Assembly: GCA_021156345.1 (NCBI GenBank)
Contig: JAJNDJ010000056.1
Span: 1 to 11,275, forward strand
Length of the DNA stretch: 11,275 nucleotides
Direction: 5' to 3'
DNA from: Rubrobacteraceae bacterium
GTDB lineage: Bacteria; Actinomycetota; Rubrobacteria; Rubrobacterales; Rubrobacteraceae
How positions within the stretch are numbered: position 1 is the stretch's first letter; each line of letters opens with the position of its first letter. The position numbers were made by a program, and so were the translations under genes. Of this stretch, positions 6,605-11,275 are shown piece after piece. Under the pieces are notes generated by a model, which saw only the letters and a program-made list of their open reading frames with translations, had not been told where the DNA came from and made no database searches.

Positions 6605-7387
6605 ATGAGCGTCTACGTCTTGGTGGGTGGTGGTTGGCTCGGGGGTTGGTGTTGGCAGGAAGTCGCCCGGCGACTCAGGGAAGATGGACACGACGTCTAT
6701 CCAGTCACCCTCACGGGTCTGGGCGAACGGGTGCACCTCGCCTCTCCTGAGGTCGACCTCGAGACCCACATCACCGACGTGGTCAATCTCATCGAGTTCG
6801 AGGATCTTCGTGACGTCGTGCTCCTGGGGCACAGCTACGCGAATCTTGTAGTCACGGGTGTGGCCGACCGGGTGGTCGAGCGCATCTCCCAACTGGTGTA
6901 CCTGGATACCGGACAGCTACCCAACGGCACAGCCCTCATCGAGGTTTTCCCGGCCGAGGTTAGAGAGCACATCGAGCGGCAGGTGGATGAGTTCGGCGAC
7001 GGCTGGCGGTTCCCGCTGCCGCCCCAGGAAGAGCTGGCTAACTTCGGCAGCCTGGAAGGGTTGGACGATGCCAACTTAGAGCTGCTGCGCTCGCGAGCCG
7101 TGTCCCAGCCGTTCGGAACCTTTACGCAGCCGCTGCGGTTGGAGAACCCTGCCAGGGAAGCGCTGCCCAAGGTAGGCATCGTGTGCAGCTTCTCGCTAGA
7201 AGAGGTGCAGGCTATCATAGAGAGCGGCGACCCTGTGTTCCGCGAGATGGCGAGCCCCAGCTGGCGCTTTATCGAACTGCCAACGGGTCACTATCCGATG
7301 TTCTCGAGGCCACAAGATCTTGCGGCGGAACTCCTCGAGCTCCCATCGGGGGAGTCTGGACGAGAGGACGGTGAGGACAAGAGCTAA
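6605..7387 (+). CDS. Alpha/beta hydrolase with altered oxyanion-hole motifs
   Basis: The 260-residue protein follows the alpha/beta hydrolase fold of the EstC / methylesterase-like group. It has WLGGWCWQEVARRL after strand 1, TLTGLGERVHLASPEVDL, the nucleophile elbow GHSYA with Ser77, and the late histidine in ELPTGHYPMFSRPQDLA (His229). Two places differ from the family as I know it. The HG motif after strand 1 (normally VLVHGAW) reads VLVGGGW, so the His is Gly8, and GHSYGG at the elbow reads GHSYAN. Ser77 and His229 remain, so hydrolysis may persist, but oxyanion-hole geometry could be changed. Relatives cleave carboxylic esters or act on small aromatic or lactone substrates. The last 15 residues are charged and probably disordered. 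It lies 160 bases after the ABM-like gene on the same strand. Confidence 0.85.
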   Translation: MSVYVLVGGGWLGGWCWQEVARRLREDGHDVYPVTLTGLGERVHLASPEVDLETHITDVVNLIEFEDLRDVVLLGHSYANLVVTGVADRVVERISQLVYLDTGQLPNGTALIEVFPAEVREHIERQVDEFGDGWRFPLPPQEELANFGSLEGLDDANLELLRSRAVSQPFGTFTQPLRLENPAREALPKVGIVCSFSLEEVQAIIESGDPVFREMASPSWRFIELPTGHYPMFSRPQDLAAELLELPSGESGREDGEDKS

Positions 7388-7469
7388 GGGAGACCGGCGA
7401 AGCCCTAACTTCCGCGAACGTGCGCCTTCCAGGTACTTCGGTGAATGAGCCTTTCTCGGGTGCGCTGAG
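7388..7469. other. Intergenic region without recognised feature
   Basis: Between the hydrolase stop and the TetR remnant I see no gene and no strong hairpin with a T-run. Convergent transcription would meet here. Confidence 0.4.
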
Positions 7470-7642
7470 CTACTTAGGGCGTTCATCGCTGGCCTCCGCA
7501 TCACTCCGGACGCTCGTCACAAACGTCTGCAGTGCCTTCTTGAGGTCACTGCCCGACGGGGGTGACTTGGATCCAGCAGCTATTTCACCATAAGCCCGTC
7601 CAAAAGCGCTAGGTAGAATGAGCCGACAGCTCGGGCCTCTCC
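7470..7642 (-). pseudogene. Remnant of a TetR-family regulator C-terminus
   Basis: Reading the minus strand from 7642, one frame gives GEARAVGSFYLALLDGLMVK, then an amber stop (7580-7582) where TetR proteins of this type usually have Trp or a similar residue, then LLDPSHP. A shift of one base at about 7557-7561 continues as PSGSDLKKALQTFVTSVRSD and ends at TAG 7470-7472. FYLALLDGL...LLDP and the closing helix match the ligand-binding C-terminal domain of many actinobacterial TetR repressors. The DNA-binding part is absent. With a nonsense codon, a frameshift and no N-terminus, this is a dead fragment about 57 codons long. Confidence 0.6.
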
Positions 7643-7685
7643 CCAAAGGGTTCGTGTCGCTCCAGTACTCGACGATCTCGCCGTC
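7641..7685 (-). pseudogene. Possible SnoaL-like C-terminal fragment
   Basis: Directly after the stop of the EcaC-type gene, and in the same frame, 15 codons read DGEIVEYWSDTNPLG. This resembles the last beta strand of SnoaL-like / ester cyclase proteins, where a D-G-x-I-V-E-x-W stretch is followed by a short helix around L-G. The homology then breaks off where the TetR remnant begins. The fragment is very short, so chance resemblance or a read-through tail of the EcaC-type gene remain possible. Confidence 0.4.
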
Positions 7686-8264
7686 TCAGCTATCCTGTCG
7701 ACGACGTCCAATTCTCTGGTTTATCAACCGGAAGACCTTCCACAAAAGGTCCGAAAGCGTCCAGATCAGGAACGTAATCGCGCTACTGTCCATCGGGTGA
7801 AGCCGGGTGTTCTGAAACGCAGCAAGCCGCCATTCACCGTCCTGGCGCATGGCGACGAGGGTCTGGATCGAGTCGCGTTCGGGTACAGGGTCGGTCTTGC
7901 CGCGCATCACCGTCCCGCCTACAGCGTGCATCAAGGCCACATCAGGGCTCAGGAAGCGCACATCCTTGACCTCCCCCACCAGGCGGCTCCCCTTCAGCCA
8001 CTTATCGAAGAGTTGCTGGTGGAACGGAGCGATCTCCTGACGGCCCTTGAAGTGTGTGCCGTCGAACCCGATGAGATCGCCATCCTCCGTGAAGACGGCG
8101 GCGAAGGCGTCGCCGCTGCCCTGGTTCCAGCCATCCATTAACTGCTGATAGAGAGCCCGGACGGCTGCTTCGTCGGCGGAGTGGTTCGTGGTGTTCTCGT
8201 CTTGCATGGGTGCCGTCCTTCCAGAGTTATTGCTCACGCTGTGGTCTCCGTGTTCGTTGGTCAT
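7686..8264 (-). CDS. SgcJ/EcaC-family NTF2-like protein
   Basis: The 192-residue product has an NTF2-like cone fold of the SgcJ/EcaC (DUF4440-related) family. A helical start (DEAAVRALYQQLMDGWNQGS) is followed by FAAVFTEDGDLIGFDGTHFKG, RQEIAPFHQQLFDKWLKGSR and the sheet segment DVALMHAVGGTVMRGKTD, and then by WRLAAFQNTRLHP. The C-terminal helix (FLIWTLSDLLWKVFRLI) is also usual for the family. Members occur beside antibiotic and aromatic metabolism genes, but their catalytic role is poorly defined, and oxidoreductase is a name more than a proven activity. The start at 8264 has AAGGAG (complement of 8274-8279) nine bases away; an internal ATG after 19 polar residues (MQDENTT) has a weaker site. 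It lies downstream of the membrane sensor-type gene but has its own promoter candidate. Confidence 0.85.
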   Translation of the reverse strand: MTNEHGDHSVSNNSGRTAPMQDENTTNHSADEAAVRALYQQLMDGWNQGSGDAFAAVFTEDGDLIGFDGTHFKGRQEIAPFHQQLFDKWLKGSRLVGEVKDVRFLSPDVALMHAVGGTVMRGKTDPVPERDSIQTLVAMRQDGEWRLAAFQNTRLHPMDSSAITFLIWTLSDLLWKVFRLINQRIGRRRQDS

Positions 8265-8311
8265 TTCTGTGCTCTCCTTACGAGTTCACGTTTTTGTCGC
8301 GCGAACCTCGG

Positions 8312-8340
8312 AGAATAGCCCTTCCACCAACTTCGGTGAA
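8312..8340 (-). promoter_or_regulatory. Promoter candidate for the EcaC-type gene
   Basis: On the minus strand TTCACC (8335-8340) and TATTCT (8312-8317) are exactly 17 bases apart, each matching four of six sigma-70 consensus bases. The -10 lies about 47 bases before the ATG at 8264 and starts just after the membrane-protein stop at 8357. The EcaC-type gene may thus be expressed apart from its upstream neighbour. Confidence 0.4.
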
Positions 8341-8356
8341 CAGAGGGTGCGAAGGC

Positions 8357-9697
8357 TTATTCATCGTGCCCGGATTCTCGGATGGCAGCTCCCTTCTTCT
8401 TGTCTTTCAGGGCCGGATCGGGATGCAACCATAGCGAGACGTGTGCCGGTTGCATCGTCTCCCTTACTACCCCCACCAGGTCGTCGCTTAAGGCATCCAG
8501 GTTCGTCTCGTCCCTGAGCTTTACCGAGAAGGCTTCCAGGGTCTTTGCGGCATCGTACTTCCTCCTGTAGAAGCGCCGATCTATTAAAGACTGGATGCGG
8601 CGTCTCAAGGGGTTGAACAGCGCGGCGATCACGAGGGTGGAGATCACTATGGCGAGTTGGGGCTGCTGCTCGTGGCCAGTGAGCACCCGGAAGATAGCCT
8701 CGGCTGCCGCCACGCCCCCGAAGTACATCAGCGCCAGCGCGACGGTGAGCGAACCATAGACCAGCGTGCGGTTTATGAGGAGGTCTATGTCGTAGAGCCT
8801 GTAGCGTAGGATCGCGATGCCCGCTGCTAGGGGTAGACCCGCAAAGGTGAGGCTCGTGATGTCCTGGGTGACCTTGAGGGCAAGCGACGGTGTCCTCTGG
8901 CCGGACAGGAACGGTGCGCTCTGGCCCGACAGAACTCCGACGACGAACCAAGGGACCGCCGTGGCGGCGAACGTAACTGCTAAGAGAGCTGCGGCACTGA
9001 CAAACCACTTCAGCTGGTGGCGTTCGATCCCCCGCGAGCGTCGGAGGCGTATGATCATCGAAACCGCCGAAGCGACAATGCACAACGGCAAGAGGAAGAA
9101 GCCGATGGTTCCGAGCAGCTCCAGGACTTCCCTCGCTGCTTCGAAGCCGAACGGGTTCGCAACCCCAACTCCAGGGGTCTCCTCGAGCCTTCCCGGGAGC
9201 AATGCCTTCGAGAGGCTCGAGAAGACCAGCGCAACCACGGCGAGCCCCGCCACCACCCGCCAACGGCTCGAGGGCAGACGTCCGTCCGGGAAGAGCAGAA
9301 CCAGGTAGGTGCCGACCAAGCCTACGAACGGAACCCAGATCCATTCTCTCAGCCAAGCCGCCACCTGTGCGCCCGGGAGCGAAGCGGGCTGGGAGAGAAG
9401 CGCGTAGATGGCATACTCGCCAGCGGTGTTGAAGAGTGCCAGGGCAAGGCCTGCGGCCAGTGAGATCCAGCCGATGGGATTAGCGGGACGCCGGGAGGCA
9501 ACCAGGGCGCCCACCAGCGTAAAGTCCAGGGTGACTACCAGGAAGATGAAGGGGACGTTCGCCGTACCCCAGACGCCCGCACTCTCCACTACCCGTGTCG
9601 GTCTGTTCAGGACCAGGAGCACTGTGGACGCCGAGAGCAGCGCCACGGACATCAGGCCAAGCGACCTGGCCAACCAGGAGGCGGCGCGGGTGCTCAT
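8357..9697 (-). CDS. Multi-span sensor-type membrane protein without kinase domain
   Basis: From ATG 9697 the protein has 446 residues. GAGGAG (complement of 9706-9711) lies eight bases upstream, so this start is preferred over the GTG at 9739. It has about nine hydrophobic segments. Motifs known from the N-terminal half of an actinobacterial sensor histidine kinase group are all present: RRPANPIGWISL, LFPDGRLPSSRWR, ERHQLKWF, RYRLYDIDLLINRTLVYGS and NPLRRRIQSLIDRRFYRRKY. The chain ends soon after a helical EAFSVKLRDETNLDALSDDL stretch and VSLWLHPD. No His-box and no ATPase domain follow, and the downstream gene is unrelated. It is therefore a stand-alone version of the sensor module, which as far as I recall is also found as a hypothetical protein in related genomes. 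It may sense a signal at the membrane and pass it to a partner that is not evident here. Confidence 0.8.
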   Translation of the reverse strand: MSTRAASWLARSLGLMSVALLSASTVLLVLNRPTRVVESAGVWGTANVPFIFLVVTLDFTLVGALVASRRPANPIGWISLAAGLALALFNTAGEYAIYALLSQPASLPGAQVAAWLREWIWVPFVGLVGTYLVLLFPDGRLPSSRWRVVAGLAVVALVFSSLSKALLPGRLEETPGVGVANPFGFEAAREVLELLGTIGFFLLPLCIVASAVSMIIRLRRSRGIERHQLKWFVSAAALLAVTFAATAVPWFVVGVLSGQSAPFLSGQRTPSLALKVTQDITSLTFAGLPLAAGIAILRYRLYDIDLLINRTLVYGSLTVALALMYFGGVAAAEAIFRVLTGHEQQPQLAIVISTLVIAALFNPLRRRIQSLIDRRFYRRKYDAAKTLEAFSVKLRDETNLDALSDDLVGVVRETMQPAHVSLWLHPDPALKDKKKGAAIRESGHDE

Positions 9698-9947
9698 CCC
9701 ACTGACTCCTCGACCCTGTGTCCTTGCCTCGTCTGTCACAACCCCACTCTACAACACTACCGTCACCCAAGTCTTACGACCGTTACGCCACTGCTGCTCG
9801 TCTTTAACCACCCGGGGCTGTCGGACGCCGTCGCCTAACGGAAGATGGCACTCTTCGATAACTTCAGACCACAAGGCCCGATAATCGCTACCGCTTTGAT
9901 CGCAGAGCCTGTTCGCACGGTACGCTCGAGAAGGGGCGCTCTGTGCC
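9698..9947. other. Intergenic region upstream of the sensor-type membrane gene
   Basis: This 250-base gap lies after the TPR regulator stop and before the membrane gene, both on the minus strand, so the membrane gene's promoter probably lies here. I cannot point to a convincing -35/-10 pair or a T-tailed terminator. A start-less open frame of about 68 codons runs along the minus strand but encodes nothing I recognise. Confidence 0.35.
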
Positions 9948-11275
9948 CTAATTGTGCGTGAGCACGCGACGCACCCGTGCTGCCGAGAGGAAGCCCTCCC
10001 TTTGCTCCTCGTCCCCGACGTTTCCCGCGAGCATTCTCAAGGTCTGCGCCGCTAGAGAGAACGCCTCCCGGGCTTCTTCGATCTGTCCGCGCTGCTCGTG
10101 AAGCTCGCCGATTTGACTCTGGCTCTGCCAGAGTTCCTTAGGTAGTCCGATCCTCTCGGCTAGTGTCCGTGCTTCGTGTAGCTGACCTATCGCCCTTTGC
10201 GTGTCGCCCTCGAACTCGCTAAGGACCGCCATGGAGCGAAGGTAGGCTATACGTTCCCGCCCGTTCGTCCGCGGTCGGTCGGTGAAACGTTGCACCACTG
10301 CTCGAGCGCGCCGCTCGTCCCCTCCACGCAACAGCGCCTCGACCTCGTAATGGACGTAGAGTCCGTCAAGCACATCGAAGGAGGTACCTGCTTCGTGTGC
10401 TCTCCTGGCGTGGGGGTAAGCCTCCTCCCAATTCTCGGAGAGGGCCGCCACCGCGCAGAGGCTGGCGGAGGAAAGCACCTCGTAGTGCGGCCCCAATTGT
10501 CCCCCAAGCTCCAGCGCCTCCTCATAGACCTTACGCGCCTCCTGCAGGTCCAATAACGCCTCGTATGTCCGCCCGAGGTGGTCGAGGTTGTGCCACAGCA
10601 GAAACATGTCTTGCGCTATGCGAGCCAGCTCGGTCCCTCGCAGGCAGACCTCGAGCGCTTCCTCGTACTCGCCGCTCGCCAAGAGTCCGAGTGAAAGCGC
10701 CGGTGAGCCCATCGCCTCGGCCCGCTCGGGCAACTCGCGGGACTTACCAAGCACCTCACGCCCGAACGCGACCCCCTCTTTCAGCCTGCCCTGGAAGACC
10801 CGGACGTACGCGAGATACATGAGGCATTGGATCTCCATGGCTTTGTTTCCCACTTTCCACGAGGCCATGAGCCCCATGGCCGTAGGCATCGAAGGAAGGA
10901 GCCTCCGCGGTGAAGGTAGTTCGGCCAGCTCCCGGCTCAGCTCAGCACCCTCCTCAGCATACGTCGCCGACTCCTCGAGCCTTCCCCTGAACAACTCCAC
11001 TCGCGCCAGTGTCTCCAATGCCCGCGCGATCAGGTCCGGGCGCACTTCTAGAGCTCGAGCCGAAGCCAAGGCCTTCCGGGCAAGACGGCCCGAGTGCTCG
11101 AATGCCCCCGCCCCGTAGGTCATGACGTCCGCCAGGGTGCACTCTGTCTCTACCAGCCACTCTTCGAGTTCCGCCTCCTCGGCCACCCCTCTAGCCTCCT
11201 CCAGGAGCCTCCTCGCCCTCGGGGGGTCGGACTCTTGGTGGAAGGCGAGGACCGCCAGGTTGTTGAGGGCGCCCA
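9948..11275 (-). CDS. TPR-rich C-terminal part of a large regulator or ATPase (5' end off window)
   Basis: The frame is open to the right edge of the window, so the GTG at 11184-11186 is internal and about 441 C-terminal residues are visible. They consist of successive TPR helix pairs, for example ALNNLAVLAFHQESDPPRAR at the edge, then ALETLARVELFRGRLEESAT, MYLAYVRVFQGRLKEGVAFG, GRTYEALLDLQEARKVYEEA and QIGELHEQRGQIEEAREAFS. The tail GDEEQREGFLSAARVRRVL is a common ending of actinobacterial AAA/STAND ATPases with TPRs (LuxR-like, BTAD/SARP-like or cyclase-linked). No helix-turn-helix follows, so any DNA-binding or enzymatic domain must be N-terminal, outside the window. TPRs mediate protein binding or ligand sensing. 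It is transcribed toward the sensor-type membrane gene, 250 bases away. Confidence 0.8.
   Translation of the reverse strand, partial: GALNNLAVLAFHQESDPPRARRLLEEARGVAEEAELEEWLVETECTLADVMTYGAGAFEHSGRLARKALASARALEVRPDLIARALETLARVELFRGRLEESATYAEEGAELSRELAELPSPRRLLPSMPTAMGLMASWKVGNKAMEIQCLMYLAYVRVFQGRLKEGVAFGREVLGKSRELPERAEAMGSPALSLGLLASGEYEEALEVCLRGTELARIAQDMFLLWHNLDHLGRTYEALLDLQEARKVYEEALELGGQLGPHYEVLSSASLCAVAALSENWEEAYPHARRAHEAGTSFDVLDGLYVHYEVEALLRGGDERRARAVVQRFTDRPRTNGRERIAYLRSMAVLSEFEGDTQRAIGQLHEARTLAERIGLPKELWQSQSQIGELHEQRGQIEEAREAFSLAAQTLRMLAGNVGDEEQREGFLSAARVRRVLTHN

Noticed and set aside
6478..6750. Plus-strand ORF of 90 codons before the hydrolase
   Set aside because: It has no ribosome binding site, overlaps the hydrolase start in another frame and turns into Arg/Ser-rich shadow sequence.
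8361..9356. Minus-strand ORF of 331 codons overlapping the sensor-type membrane gene
   Set aside because: It is a shifted frame of the membrane gene; the other frame has clear transmembrane segments and family motifs.
9740..9947. Start-less open minus-strand frame of about 68 codons in the intergenic gap
   Set aside because: It has no supported start and no recognisable similarity; a frame of this length is expected by chance at this GC content.
10588..11118. Plus-strand ORF of 176 codons opposite the TPR gene
   Set aside because: It is a Ser/Arg/Pro-rich antisense shadow of a convincing TPR repeat protein.

Overview
The window looks like an accessory stretch of a high-GC actinobacterial chromosome. 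The mix of families fits Rubrobacter and relatives: a large ATP-binding LuxR (LAL) regulator, a TPR-rich regulator tail, an actinobacterial multi-span sensor-type membrane protein, and several small enzymes of the SnoaL/EcaC, ABM and DUF1772 types. The assignment is an inference from gene content and base composition; no rRNA, tRNA, IS element, phage gene or CRISPR array is visible.

Layout. 1-927 (+) is the 3' part of an FAD-dependent monooxygenase that begins outside the window. It converges on a short, apparently C-terminally truncated membrane protein (966-1292, -). Next come two neighbouring DUF1772 (anthrone-oxygenase-like) membrane proteins on the minus strand, one intact (1380-1937) and one that has lost its start (2021-2455), and a broken NmrA-type NAD(P)-binding protein (to 2870, -). 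Divergent from these is a complete LAL regulator (3118-5805, +). Then follow a leader-like region with a perfect tetraloop hairpin and a frameshifted small membrane peptide (5906-6089), an ABM-like small protein (6112-6444, +) and an alpha/beta hydrolase (6605-7387, +). Opposing them are fragments of a TetR regulator and of a SnoaL-like protein (7470-7685, -), an SgcJ/EcaC-type NTF2-fold protein (7686-8264, -), a kinase-less multi-span sensor-type membrane protein (8357-9697, -) and the C-terminal TPR part of a large regulator that enters from the right edge (9948-11275, -).

How the parts may work together. Several families (FAD monooxygenase, DUF1772, ABM, NmrA, SnoaL/EcaC, alpha/beta hydrolase) recur in pathways that oxidise or tailor aromatic or quinone-like molecules, and a LAL regulator and a TetR remnant sit among them. 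There is no synthase or other committed biosynthetic enzyme here, so an aromatic-compound response or detoxification neighbourhood is only a suggestion.

The most distinctive thing read directly from the sequence is decay. The NmrA gene carries an in-frame internal deletion, it is joined out of frame to a DUF1772 gene without its start, a small membrane ORF is frameshifted by one base, a membrane gene is cut short, and tails of a SnoaL-like gene and a TetR gene are stitched together behind the EcaC-type gene. I see no convincing new multi-gene system. The region reads as an accessory island being eroded by small deletions, with intact regulators left behind.
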